Positions 20,178 through 31,349 of a stretch of 64,000 nucleotides of DNA are shown here, piece after piece. The stretch spans positions 174,131,262 to 174,195,261 of the forward strand of contig OY998175.1 of the NCBI GenBank assembly GCA_963921935.1. The letters run 5' to 3'. The notes under the pieces are model-generated. The model saw only the letters and a program-made list of their open reading frames with translations. It was not told where the DNA came from and did no database searches. Source of the stretch: Galeruca laticollis (Eukaryota; Arthropoda; Insecta; Coleoptera; Chrysomelidae). The translations under genes and the position numbers were made by a program. The stretch's first letter is position 1. Each line of letters opens with the position of its first letter.

Positions 20178-20363
20178 ATGAAAGTATTGGCAATTGAAGA
20201 GGATAATAGGAAGTTATGGAATATAAAGAGGAATGGAATTATGGTAGAATTGGAGTTAATGAGTGAAAATAAGGAATATGAAGAGAAAGTGAAGAGTTTG
20301 ATGATGAAATATGAAGGATTGATTGAAAAAGAAATTAGCCTGGCGAATAATTATGAGTGTTAG
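20178..20363 (+). pseudogene. Possible protease-RT linker remnant
   Basis: A 61-codon frame with VKSLMMKYEGLIEKEISL then ANNYEC. Insect Gypsy polyproteins often carry a segment like L-L-x-K-Y-x-x-L...A-x-x-Y-E-H just upstream of the reverse transcriptase. A second weaker copy (LLKTYEKRISKELRVA, about 20,437-20,490) follows. If this reading is right, the element lost everything from RT through integrase by deletion. The evidence is a short motif, so the call is tentative. Confidence 0.3.
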
Positions 20364-20872
20364 ATAGAATAAATGGAAGATGTGAAAAGTAATGGTAATT
20401 GAACAGACTGTGATGAAGAAATTATGAAGTTATAAATGAATTATTAAAGACGTATGAGAAAAGAATTTCGAAGGAACTAAGGGTTGCTTAATGAAAATAT
20501 GGATAATCAAAGTAAAAAAAAATACTGAGAAATTTTGAAACAAAATCATTTCCTGTAACATATAAGTTGTTTAGGCAGAGCAGAACAGAGTTGGAAACAT
20601 TTGACACCATGAAAAAATTGATCATCATGTATATAGGAAATTTTAGAATAGAATAACTATTATGTTACGTGAAATTTTAAGATAGATATAATATAGTTAA
20701 TGAGTTTTATGAAATTAGTAACAATAGTTTAATTTGATTAAAAGAAATTTTTTATCAGTTAATAATCATTTCCAGAACAGTACTAGTATACTGAAATAAT
20801 AGGATAATATTTGGAAAAATTTAAAGATGAAATTACAATGATATACAATAATCGATTTATCATTCTTTTATT

Positions 20873-20880
20873 AGGGGGAT
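20873..20880 (+). promoter_or_regulatory. Polypurine tract before the 3' LTR
   Basis: AGGGGGAT lies immediately upstream of the LTR start TTAATACACATCC. In this AT-rich interior a G5 run exactly at the LTR boundary is best explained as the plus-strand primer. Confidence 0.7.
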
Positions 20881-22443
20881 TTAATACACATCCTATATTT
20901 GAAATTTAAAGAATAAGTAAAACATAAGGAAATTTATTTAATTTAGTTATCATACTCTCGATACACACTGTACTCTACGTAAATTCCTAAATTTTGAAAG
21001 ATTCAGTAGAAATATCAAACATGACATTTCATAATTTCGATGACATTTGAGTAGAATATATCTAATGATAGATAGAACATAATAGGATTTGGAGAAAATA
21101 TTTGAAATTGTAAAATATAGAGGTCTCTGCTCGCAAGATTGCAAATGTAATAAAAGAATTTCAAAATCTCACTTGGTTATTGAAAATTATAGATTAGAAA
21201 CTTTTTCAAAAACAAGAAAAATCGGTAACCAACCGAAAGGAGAATTATTTATTTTGTAAAAATTTGGTCAGTAGCTTTTTATCCTTTGAAGAGACAACAT
21301 CAAAATAAGAGTTGTTCTCGAATGTTTTTGGTAGATTGCATAAATTGCATATGATACAACCAGATAAATAACCTATATAATAAATTCAGTGCGTACATAA
21401 TTCGGAAAAGAACTGTATCGTAAGAGTGTATGTGGTTCCAGTTTTTTCTAAATTATATATTTAGAAAGTTGCAGTATTCTAAATACGTTAGAATAAGTAC
21501 GAGATTTCCTGATCCATTGGGTGAGTCCTCTCCAGTTTTAAATTTATTTCTCGAGAAATATCAAGCCTTAAATTCAATACAGTTTAAAGATGCATCTATA
21601 TATAAGAAAATTTGAAATGTACCAAATTTATTGATACCTATCATTTACAACATCAAGTGAATAGACCATTTTGAGCAGAAGTTTCGGTATTTGACATTGA
21701 TACACGTCAAGTGTAAATTATTATTTGAACGTTTGATAATAATTCATTAGGTTAAATTTTAGCATAGTTGTATTCTAATTTTAAGTTTTGTAGAGGTTAC
21801 GACTGTTGTTCTCTTATCATAATTTCTGGGAATAACAATTTTGTCAATTTTGCGTATCTGATAGTATAATATATAATTTTGATTCTAACTACCTGTATTA
21901 TTCATTCAGTATTCAATCTCATTGAACTTATCATTTTTTACATTCATAAAATTTAATCAGTGACATTTGGTTGACATTTTTAGTGACAGTAAATTAGTAA
22001 ATGTCATAAAATAATGAAATGGTCTTTTATAATATTGAATTAACAGTTATTTGAGAGTTTGATAATAGTGAAACATTTAATTTGGAAATATCTTAAAAAA
22101 AACAAATAAATTTGAAGAATTAATTTTGAACAATTATGATCTCACCCTGAGATAGGAATAATAAGTTGATTGTAGATAAATTCATCTTTATATTAATATT
22201 TATTGGCGCCGGGCATATTTAATTTGACAATTACTGTCAAATTTGAAATTCAATACGTACTTAAGTGGTATGCACAATAATTGTCGTTGCGACAAGATAG
22301 TATAATTTATTTACATATCGTAGGGCAATTATATCTAAAGAATTGAAATATTCGTGGGAAATTTTATTCAAAGGTTTGAAAATATAACAATTTGTCACCC
22401 GAACGTGGGGCAAATACATATTATTATAGAATATTGAATATAT

Positions 22444-22449
<6 letters not shown>
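20881..22449 (+). repeat. 3' LTR of the gag-only element
   Basis: Near-identical copy of 16,513-18,087. Differences include a 7-bp deletion (near 21,955), single substitutions such as GTCTAAAT to GTGTAAAT, and a one-base insertion near 20,970. It ends TATAACAAT and goes straight into (TA)n. Confidence 0.88.

Positions 22450-22517
<68 letters not shown>
22450..22517. repeat. (TA)n microsatellite 11
   Basis: Right target flank of the gag-only LTR element. Confidence 0.98.
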
Positions 22518-22520
<3 letters not shown>

Positions 22521-22829
22521 CTTAGTGCTGTTTATCAACAATAAATACAACGATTACTATCACTTCCATATGGTTTTCCGTTTTTGAGGAACCAATTTCA
22601 ACTGTACAGTTAACTTCTTAATTTAATATGAACTTCTTTGATATTACGGGACTATGTGATTTTACTGTGATTTTTCAGTTCATGTTTTGACAAATATGAC
22701 ACTTTTTCTAACCACTTCAACCAACTTTCAATCAAAATCTAATTCATTACAAATTTCTTTTGTCGTATTTATTAGATGAAAATGTGTTTATCTATAGCAT
22801 CGTTGTATATTACTATTCGGAACAAAACG

Positions 22830-23014
22830 TTTTTTCTTTGATAATAGGTTTCGTTCTTTAGCTTTAAAATTGCAAGGCAAAGGCATATCTGAGCTTTCTA
22901 TCTTGATGTGGGGTTTGCGAAGTAAGCTTGAGAATTTTTTATCTCATTCCATCACGCCTTCAAGCGAACCGAGTATTGAAGTTGTTGTCAGCAATCAAAA
23001 TTTGGCAAAGGTTT
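22830..23014 (+). other. Coding-looking 50-60 codon segment, unassigned
   Basis: In otherwise featureless AT-rich DNA (22,518-24,040), one frame reads SLALKLQGKGISELSILMWG, then LRSKLENFLSHSI and IEVVVSNQNLAK, before a TAG near 23,012. The composition is protein-like. The LKLQGK...KL-x-x-F-L pattern is reminiscent of hAT/ZBED-type transposase fragments. A pyrimidine-rich TTCTTTAG precedes it, which could be a splice acceptor, but no neighbouring exon was found. The remainder of the interval shows nothing I can support. Confidence 0.25.
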
Positions 23015-24068
23015 AGTCAGAGCTGTTTTACATAACGAGTTATATTGGAACAAGATAATATAATGAATAAAAATGCTAGAAAACTTGGATATTTCATATC
23101 AGATGAACTTACAAATCAGTAATAATATATAATAATTGTATTGAACATATGAAAATAAAACAATGAATGGAGACAAATTATGCAACCACCGTCACAAAAA
23201 CCTCGTTAATCAAAATCAGTTCCATTATCAGATTCTTGTTAAAGATTGCTGCTAAAATTTAATGTTGCCAAATGTGAGTAATATGCCAGTTTTAAATGTA
23301 ACACCTCCAGACAATATTCTTCCTTAGCTCTATATGTATTGAAATAGGTTTGGATATATCTATGAAGAACAAGTATGGAAGTGTACCAAAAAGAGTAAAT
23401 ATTAAAATTAAATATTTAAAATGCATTCTAATATTTTCTGAGCAAATATATAGAGACCTAGGAGTGAGTAGACATAACATCTCAAAAAACGCAACGAGAC
23501 ATGAAGTAAGACTTCACTACTATCGAGAGGACCCAACTTAATTGTCTATAGGAATGTAGTTTAAAACGCAAGAAAGAAAAGTTTACTTATTGGACATGAT
23601 TGTAATACTTGCTGTTACATGGATCGGTTTGAAATGCTGTCAATAACTATCACAAATGAATACAGATTGTAAAAAGCTTGGCTAAAAAGCGCAAACCGTT
23701 AAACTAATGATTTATCAGCTTTCTGATGCTCGTTCTTTTCTTAAGCAAATGACATTTGAGATAAAACACTAAATATATTCCATTCTTAGTCCTTAATATA
23801 GTTTGCAATAATTTTGGGTTAATACACTATAGTGACGGATGTTTACAAATTCTCAACATTTTCAAATGAATGTTGCGTTCACTCATCCGTTGACATTTTC
23901 AATTAGCTTCTGTACCTTACGTAATATATTCTTTGTAATATGAATGTCCGGATACCACAGCAACAAAAGTTTACTTGATTCTCGGCAGCTTCGTCATCAA
24001 CAAGAGAGAAAAATTACGTCTCCAAAAATGTACTATAAATGTCTGAATATGGTGTACACACTAGATAG

Positions 24069-25349
24069 AAATTGAGTGAATGAAACAACGAGTACCGTGT
24101 GTGTGCAGTTTATTAAAAAGTCAGCTAGGCGCTTTCAACCACTAGGTCATTATCAAAGTGTCCAATAAAAATTAGAATAGTTGAATAATTGAAAAAACAG
24201 TTGAAAAGATTTGGACTTACGCCAAAAAAGATTACAACAGGTGTTTAAAATACACAAAACTTTGCACTTGTTATGCAAAACTAGACAAAATTGGGAGAAG
24301 TTACAAGTAATTCAATAAAACAAATACGTTAAAAGTAACCATATAATCAGGGTGTACAATTATATTTTACAAGTTATAAATGTACAATTGAAAATTATCA
24401 ACTTAATGATATTCTGTCTAAACTGATGACAAGTTTGACATCAATGGATGGTGGCTAATTTGCCGGTGTACAAGACCACAATTAGTGGCTAATATTCCAA
24501 CGTGATTTAAAGATGAAGATTAAATAGAGTTATGTTTAAAAAACCAGTGACTGAAAATATAACAACTAGTAAATTGAAATTTGAAAGAAATTTTTAAGAA
24601 TGAAGTTACAGTTGTGATTAAAATTGAAGACAAAAAATTCAAAAAATCATCGAAGTTAGATGAACATACCCCCAACTGCTTGTCTAAAGGGAAGTAAGTT
24701 TTGGGCTGTATCCATTTCCAAGTAAACCTATATATTTAAGTGGAGAAATAAAACAAACATTTGGTCTTAAATTCAACAATGCAGAATTTTAACCAATGTA
24801 GTGACTAGGTGAAGAGGCATGTTAGCAAGGAAATCCAGTAATTAATGGCAGCCCATATAACTTAAATGCAAGAGAGCTTCCATATTAAGTTTAACACCAT
24901 AATTTTCCCCATCACGTAACTCCAAAATCACCCATAACATTCTCACGAACAACTTTGAGAAGATGGACTCACTTGAGGATCTAGAACACTGTCTCAATAT
25001 CCAAATACATCTTAATTGTATTAGTGTTTTAAATGAAACTTACTGTTTCTAGTTAATTCCGCAGTTTATTGAAAAATGTTAAAAATTCAATTTTAAACTG
25101 TGGAATTAACTAGAAACAGTAAGTTCCATTTAAAACACTAATATGAGTAGATTCCACAAAGTAAGGGTTGAGACAGTTAATTTCATCTTAATTTTAAATT
25201 TCAGCCTCTGTTCAAAACATTTTGGTCCTCTATGGTAACTATTGGAATTTCTATAGGACATCTTTGATAATGGCCTAGTGGCGGAAAGCGCTTAACTGAA
25301 CTTTTAATAAACTACACACTCAGTATTCGTCGTTTCATTCACTCAATTT
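24069..25349. mobile_element. G1 foldback element, copy A
   Basis: The left end AAATTGAGTGAATGAAACAA ... TTAGGCGCTTTCAACCACT-like sequence is mirrored at the right by TAATGGCCTAGTGGCGGAAA ... CGTTTCATTCACTCAATTTT. The interior shares several blocks with copy B at 42.7-43.4 kb (GGTGGCTAAT...GCC, ACAGGTGTTTAAAA/ACAGGTGTCAAAAA). No transposase ORF. The phrase with a paired CCACTAGGCCATTATC and GCGAAAGCGCTTA resembles terminal sequences of PLE-type retroelements, but I cannot assign the family. It contains a nested small repeat at 25,020-25,190. Confidence 0.65.
25020..25190. repeat. Small dispersed repeat M, copy 2, with hairpin
   Basis: TTAGTGTTTTAAATGAAACT is mirrored about 75 bp later, giving arms of about 50 bp (25,020-25,069 and 25,094-25,142). 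This is followed by AGTAGATTCCACAAAGTAAG and GAGACAGTTAATTTC. Its right half matches copies near 2,830 and 33,757-33,797, so it is a mobile or formerly mobile unit, nested in the G1 element. Confidence 0.65.
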
Positions 25350-25354
25350 TAAAA

Positions 25355-25670
25355 TATACTGCCAGATTCAGGTGATTACACATAAATTTCAACCTGACCA
25401 CAGCTACAATTTAGCGTCGTGGGTTCAGCAACTATCATATGGAGGTCTTAATAAACCAACCGCAGAATGGTTAACGAAAGTTAAAACATGGAATTTGTAT
25501 TTCGAAAAATTTTATGTAGAGGAACTCAAAGAAGGTCCCAACATCGTAACGCGATTGGCGAGAAAGATAAAGAGCATCTTCCGTTCACATCAATTAAATC
25601 GTTATGTAAATTGAGATCAATAATTAGAATGAATTTCCGAAACCTTAAAAATATATAAAAACCTTCGAAG
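25355..25670 (+). pseudogene. Transposase C-terminal fragment (P-element-like?)
   Basis: An 80-codon ORF (25,372-25,614) contains HSYNLASWVQQLSYGGLNKP, then EWLTKVKTWNLYFEKFYVEE and GPNIVTRLARKI. After a frameshift the DNA continues with LRSIIRMNFRNLK. The order L-S-x-GGL-x-x-P, then Y/F-x-x-F, then L-x-x-KI, then R-x-x-I-R-x-x-x-LN matches the tail of P-element/THAP9-like transposases as I remember them. Upstream parts are missing because the G1 foldback lies directly in front. The family call is tentative, but its origin in a transposon is likely. Confidence 0.4.
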
Positions 25671-25989
25671 AGAAAAATCTATTAGTATAAGTTATTTGGT
25701 TTTTCCTAGGAAAAAATTCGCAAAATAAATAAAATTGTTCATTAACCAATAAATAGTTATTCAGTAGTAACGTTTTTTAATTTGACTTTTTCTCCTACCG
25801 TTAATCAGAAAATTATTTAGAATAAACAATTCAATCTTCATTTCACAACGCCACAATGCATGGCAGCATGTTAAGTTCAACTTTTTATGTTACGCTAAAA
25901 TTGTAACGGTTTATCGCGAAGTGAGGTCGCCTGTCAACGTCACCGCGTCACGTGACGCTGGCGAATAGATCTCCGCTCATCGAACAATC

Positions 25990-26259
25990 CTTGAGTTCAA
26001 ACATGGTTGGTCGTCATAACATCTTATGAGTGATCTTCGGGGTTTTCTTTTCCTGTCCATAGTTTCCATCCTGTTGTTAATGTTGTCCATCTATGTCCGT
26101 CAATTCTTGCGATATGTCTAGCCCATCTCTAGTCAGGTTATGGCTATTACAATGTTTTCTATTTTTGTTTGGCCTCTGATCAATTTTTGTCTTTATATCG
26201 CTTATACTAATGCCCAATGCTGCTGTTTCCATCCTACGTCTATTTATATTTTTAATACA
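25990..26259 (-). pseudogene. LINE C-terminal tail fragment
   Basis: On the minus strand one frame reads ARIDGHRWTTLTTGWKLWTG then KENPEDHS, the degraded form of the HIAR-x-x-D-x-RW...W-x-P...GRP-x-x-RW tail found at the end of insect LINE ORF2 proteins. In another frame the same DNA gives the 78-codon ORF 26,077-26,313. The fragment stops exactly at the TA where the pogo element is inserted (26,260), so the pogo interrupts it. Confidence 0.5.
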
Positions 26260-26261
26260 TA

Positions 26262-29011
26262 CCGTCAACTGAGGTGAAGGAGGACAAATTTCAACGTTTT
26301 TTTGAGATAACATCGTTAGAAGCGCCTCAAAAATTTTGAAGAAAATTATGAAAATTGCCTTAAGTTTACCCCTTTTAATGAGCTAAATACGAGTTTTGCA
26401 AAAATTATAGAATCGCTAATATTTTTTTTAAGTAGTGTCCAACTCTACCCAGAAAAAGTGGTGAAGTTGGACATGGCTTCAAAACCAAGTAAAATCAACT
26501 TTCAATGAGAACTGGGTGTAGTTGGACAACTCTAATTTTTTTTTAAAATTTGCACTCTTGCTGGCCCAATGAAAAACGTTTGTAGGTAGAAAATAACAGT
26601 TTATTCCCTAAATCACAAAACATCAACTTAAACTAGTTTCTAGAAAAAAAAATATAACGTAAAAAACAAAAAATATTTAACAAAATACCAGTAAAAGAAT
26701 GAATAAAATATTTTCTGGAACAAAAAAAGGAACACAATACCTAAAAAATATATGAAATCATTAACCTATGGTGTCATAAGTTAGATTATCTCGAAACTGA
26801 AAACGGTTTCATCTTAATTTTACAGGTTGGTGTAAAACATAAATAACATCTTCCTTTGACACCATCAATTGGTCTTCAACATCTGGATAGACGAAAAAAT
26901 GCCCCAATTTTTCTCCAAATTTTTTCCTAAGGAATTTGACTGTTCAAAACATCTCATCAATGTCTTCAACGTTACCTAAAAAATTTAGATTTCTTTCAGT
27001 TGATTCAAATTTCACCAGGACGTATTGGTTTTTTTCAAAATCTCCGATGTTAGTAGGAACTAATTTAGTCTTATCATTGATTGGAGCAGGGTTGCTTGTA
27101 CTTGGCTCAGCCTCGTCATAGTATAGTTCGTGTAGTTCATCTTCTATTATTTCTATTTCAGATTGGTCCGACATAGCTTCATTGTAGTTCACTTCTTCGA
27201 CTTCACTGTCATCTGCAATAATGGCCATTTTCTTACGTCTTGGCTTTCTCGTTTGAATCACAGGAGAAAGGGTCTCTTCATTGTCGCTTTCATGTTCGAT
27301 GTCACTATTGTCTTCAGTAAATGTCACACTTCGGCCAGGTTGAATGGCCATATTTTTACCTCTTGGCTTTCTCGTTTGAGTTGGAGGAGCAAGGTTCTCT
27401 TCAAAAAAGCTAACGAAACTGTCAGTCCAATGTTTCTCAACATTAACTTCTTAATAATCCGCCAGTTTTTTCAACACTCGCTGAGGATCATAAGGAACTA
27501 TTCCACATGCTGCAAATCCTGATTTGACATTATTCGCAGATCGCATGTCAATTCTCTGAAAAGTCTGGGATAGAAAGTTTGGAAAATCGCTCTTCTGAAA
27601 GTCTCCCCGATTTTTCATTTTCCACTGTATTAAGACAAATCTCCACGCTTCCTTCAATGGTCTAATATAAGCCACATCGAGTGGCTGGCAGATGTAGGTG
27701 GAGTTTGGGGGGAGCAATATGAAACTGATGTCATGTTGAAGACATTTGTTGATAGCCGTTACGGATATGTGACTGGACAAATTGTCACCGATGATCACTT
27801 TTTTGCCTTGAAGCTTTGATAAGTATGGAAGAGCAATTTTATAGAACCAGTCGTCGAAACAAAACTGATTGAACCAACCACTTTTACTCCGGTTATAAGC
27901 CGTGCCAGGAGTACCGTTCTCCATCCATGTCGGATAAATATGATGGGCCTTGAACACTACGTAAGGTGGAAGAACAAAGCCGGAAGCTGCCGTAGCAATC
28001 ATAACCGAAATGCTCCTCTTTTGGCGAGAACTTTAAGTTTTTCTGGGTGGTCGGAAAAATTGGTTCCGTCGTAGTTGACGCTATTTTCCGCAGGAACATT
28101 TTCTATAGATTTTTGCAATTCCGTAAAATATGCGGTCATAACAGCAGAGCTGATTTGAGCACTAGCCCTTTTCATATTCTGGGATAGCCGTACAAATAAT
28201 TCTCTGTTCCTGTTGAGAAAATTTTTTACCCATTTATCTCCAGGAACATTATCATGGAAAATTTTAATGGTTTATCCCAGCCGATCCAGATATGATTTCA
28301 CTAGAGTTTTCACGTCTTTTATGGTCAATGGAAAATTCGACTTAGCGGCACTCATTATCCCTTCTGCTAGATATGTCTCTTCATCGGAAGTTAGTACGGT
28401 TTGACCTCCATATTTCTTTTTCTTTTTTATTCCTTTAACGTTATTAATAAAGTCGATTTCGGAATTGAATACTTTTCCGCAGATTCCCTAAAGCTAAGTT
28501 TCTTTAATTTAACTTCTTCCTCCGCATTCTTTATTGTAGAAAGCAAATAGTTACAGTTGGGTTTCTTGCCCACTTTTCTATTATATACACGCGGCATCTT
28601 GGTGTCCAACTGTACCCTGGAACAATACACTTTTTTGATGTGACGCCACTGGACTCAATAACTTGTGGCAGATTAGTTTAAAATTTTATAGGTTAGTTAC
28701 TTATACTGTAGTCTATATTGTGGCCAAAAATGGACATTCTAGGAACATCAGTATAATACATAGAATAGTTATAAAAACCAAATTGCCAAAATAGCACTTT
28801 TTAAATCAATTGTTTACATAATTAAAAAATCAACTTACCGTTAAAAAACCGCGCCAAATGTAACACACATTCTTACTACATTCACACTGGTGAAATACTC
28901 ACCGCCAAGTTGGCCGAAGGTCGAATGTCGGTGGGGTCACGAATTTATTTGATCAGAAACTACGTCTTGTCCAACTTCACCCCGACTGTCCACCTTCACC
29001 TCAGTTGACGG
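26262..29011 (-). mobile_element. Pogo/Tigger DNA transposon, near complete
   Basis: Terminal inverted repeats CCGTCAACTGAGGTGAAGG at 26,262 and CCTTCACCTCAGTTGACGG ending at 29,011, each flanked by TA, the pogo target duplication. Inside the ends, copies of a GTCCAACT(T/C)(C/T)ACCC-like motif occur at about 26,435, 26,465 and 26,515, and on the other side at about 28,600 and 28,970. These are probably transposase binding sites. The 2.75 kb length and a minus-strand transposase covering most of the interior fit an autonomous element that has since decayed lightly. Confidence 0.85.
26944..28597 (-). pseudogene. Pogo/Tigger-type transposase pseudogene
   Basis: Starts at MPRVYNRK (28,597). A pipsqueak-like HTH follows (LSFRESAEKYSIPKSTL), then a CENP-B/Tc5-like HTH (KYGGQTVLTSDEETYLAEGI ... 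FLNRNRELFVRLSQNMKRA). The DDE_1 catalytic core comes next: NYDGTNFSDHPEKL, VIIGDNLSSH and LPPNSTYICQPLDVAY. The three Asp positions expected of pogo-like DDD transposases are present, although the usual Glu after the first Asp is Gly. An acidic C-terminal region holds two similar blocks, QTRKPRGKNMAI and QTRKPRRKKMAI, an internal duplication. Breaks: a frameshift near 28,440, TAA near 28,270, a frameshift near 28,000, and TAA at 27,451-27,453. A light number of lesions, so moderately young. Confidence 0.85.
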
Positions 29012-29289
29012 TACAATGAAATAATTATTCTTTTTCTATTTCTTCTAATTAAAAAGATATTATCTAGAACAATGTATAATCATCTAAAAAACATTGAGAG
29101 TCATGATCTCAAACATGTAGTTCATGCTTTGAAAGATTTATTTTGCATTATCTCATAATATACATACTATTGTTCAAAGATATTATTATTATTATTCTTG
29201 GAGTTTCACGTGAGTTCAAATATATTATAGTATTATTTAGTGAAATTGATCGAGTGCACTATGGTATATGAGTCCAGTTACTCCTATAA

Positions 29290-29700
29290 CTACCGGAAGT
29301 ATCTTCAGAATCAGAATTATCTTCAGAATCCACATTCTTTCAATCTCTATTTTCAGGTCTTTGTAATATAGATTTCTAAAGGAATTGCGACTTCTATAAC
29401 TGGGCACATTTAATCTGTTCTCACTACCGGATTTGGCTTGTGTTCATACCATTTGTGTGAAACTTTAATTTCGTACTGCTGGCAGACTTTTGAATGCAGG
29501 TAGGTGGCAACTGCATTACGACCTTCCAAATATTTTGTCTTCGCCAGAATCGAGCAACACACCATAACATAGTGAATTGTCTCCGCATCTGTTAGACACA
29601 GTCTATAGTTGGGGTCTGTGCTGATTTTGAGGATTTTGGCTTTTAAGTAATTGATTGCTATCGATTGTTCTTGCCATGCAATGATTAGTGATTGTTTCCA
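29290..29700 (-). pseudogene. R2/R4-type LINE C-terminal fragment
   Basis: A minus-strand frame reads DPNYRLCLTDAETIHYVMVC then CSILAKTKYLEGRNAVATYL and KWYEHKPNPVVRTD before a stop. This corresponds to the region around and after the CCHC knuckle in R2/R4-like LINEs, where a C-x2-C...H...C-S-x-L-A-x-x-x-Y stretch precedes the nuclease. Compare CRLCNTSEETIQHLSSGC in the Dong-like copy at 8.7 kb. The first cysteine pair is partly lost. The nuclease is absent. Confidence 0.45.
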
Positions 29701-29829
29701 CTTTTAATTCTCCAAACTTCAGCCATTCACATGATTTATCTTTACTCCCTATTTTGCTTCTCTGCATATTCTACCGTGCACCTTTTTTCTCTCAATCTCT
29801 CTCATGTTTCTAGTTCATGAGTAGGGTCG

Positions 29830-30890
29830 AAACAGTAAAAATACCATTCTGCAAACTTAGATAACCGTTAGGATTTCCGTTAGGTTCTATCTCGTCAACA
29901 TAAGCAGAAATTGAGCTTGACAGATATTATAGGAGATCACTGGAATATGCGATAAAAAGTAGGGGCTCAAAAACAGAACCTTGTGGAATACCGCTAGTAA
30001 CGGGTCTTTTTTTGGAGAATTATTGTCCAACTCTGACTTCAAAAATCGGTTTGATAGAAAGACTGAAAGTCTTTTGTTAAGAGTGTCTCTCGTGCCGAGA
30101 TGATCGAGCTTTAGTAGAAGTCTACGTTCTGACACCATGGCAAAAGCTTTGGAGAAGTCAAGGTAAATTATGTCTTTAAAATTTCTGTTAGTTTTTGTAC
30201 CAATCGTTGGTACAATGTAGATTGGTCAGAGTTTATTGCCCCGCCATGAAACCGCGTCGGAAGTTTGAGATTACATTTTCCCTCAACAAAAAATGAACCA
30301 TTTGATCGGACACAATGGATTTCATTACTTTGGAGAAAAAGAGCTAAATACTTATGGGACGGTAATTGGTAGGATCTAATTTATTGCCTATTTTTAAAAT
30401 TGGGTGACTGATGCTTATTTTCCAGTTGGGCGGAATGCAGCAGATGAATTCGTGATTTTGGACAGCGTGTATGATAATGTGTGAGCAGATTTTTAAGATA
30501 TAATTCATCTAAACCTGGAGAAAAAATCGGTTCTAAGATGCAGCATTAGATCTAGAATTTGGTTTTGAGTATGGAGGATATTTTGAAGTGATGATTTGAT
30601 ACGAGGTCCTAGTAAGGTCGGTAGTGTATTAACAGGCGGTTAATTTGTAAAAGGTTGGCGAAATACAGAGCAATAATTTCAGATGTTTCGTAATTAGAGC
30701 ACAACTTACCATCTGGTTGTTGGAAATATGGGGTGGCAACTTGCGAATGTATTTATAAAAATTTTGGTTGTTGCCATTGTTGGCAATTGTTTCTTCATAG
30801 TTTTGTCTAGAGCTAGAGAAATTCTGTTTCAAACGGTTAGAGAATCTTCTATGGGTTTGCAAGTCAGAGATATTAGAAGAGCGTTGATAT
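29830..30890 (-). pseudogene. Jockey-like LINE reverse transcriptase, 3' part
   Basis: Minus-strand frames, in order: THRRFSNRLKQNFSSSR and FYKYIRKLPP (30,860-30,700), a PISL-like segment with FSKVMKSIVSDQMVHFL (about 30,310), RGFMAGQ (about 30,240), SFCHGVRT/MVSERRLLLKLDHLG (about 30,140), GIPQGSVFEPLLF (about 29,980) and AYVDEIEPNG (about 29,900). The last is the YADD catalytic box with one Asp replaced by Glu. This is the normal order of RT motifs in jockey/CR1-type LINEs. Many frameshifts and stops are present. The 5' portion lies at 36,928-37,420, separated by the Gypsy insertion. Confidence 0.75.
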
Positions 30891-31349
30891 TGTAAAAATT
30901 TTCTTATCTATTTAAATAATTTCTATCGCAACGAGTGGGATAAATTTATACCCACGGTACTTACGTAATTTATTTATGGACTTAACTATTCACTAATTCA
31001 TATTAACTGCACTGTATAATCACTTACACTTAATTTATATAAATACTTCACTACTGTGTATATTTATGCTCACATCTATCCACTAAGAGAGTAAATTGTA
31101 AATTAAACTCACCGCTCGTAGGTAGAAGCTCATATATTAGCGCCACATTCTGGAACATCCGGATTCCCGAAATTTCTAGTATGCGGCTCCCAACAAACAA
31201 TCGACCTTCTTAGAAATGTCTATAAATACAATTTCAAAATAAATTGTCTTCTCCAGAAATCAGGCCGCACACGCCAACATTTTCACTTTTAGATATAGTC
31301 TTAGACAGAGTCGAATTCCGGGACTACACCAGTATGCGATTTCTTAACA
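30891..31349 (-). repeat. 3' LTR of Gypsy element (459 bp)
   Basis: Outer edge TGTAAAAATTTTC, inner edge TTTCTTAACA. About 70 bp longer than its partner because of extra sequence near 31,010-31,080. Clear divergence from the other LTR indicates an old insertion. Confidence 0.8.

Larger units (their letters stand above)
16513..22449 (+). mobile_element. Gag-only LTR retrotransposon with 1.57 kb LTRs
   Basis: Two direct repeats of about 1.57 kb (16,513-18,087 and 20,881-22,449) flank a 2.8 kb interior. A PBS-like TGGCACCCAAAACGTGGAGC starts 1-2 nt after the 5' LTR, and a polypurine run AGGGGGA sits just before the 3' LTR. The interior encodes coiled-coil, Lys/Glu-rich Gag-like frames, and I found no RT, RNase H or integrase motif in any frame. 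This is the layout of a non-autonomous (LARD-like) Gypsy derivative. Both outer flanks are (TA)n, so it inserted into a TA microsatellite and the target duplication cannot be delimited. LTR differences are few (about 20-25 by eye plus a 7-bp indel), so it is one of the younger insertions here. Confidence 0.85.

Noticed and set aside
19684..20193. 169-codon minus-strand ORF inside the LTR element, rich in Ser/Ile/Phe
   Set aside because: It is the antisense of a purine-biased interior; the plus strand carries the ordered Gag-like pieces.
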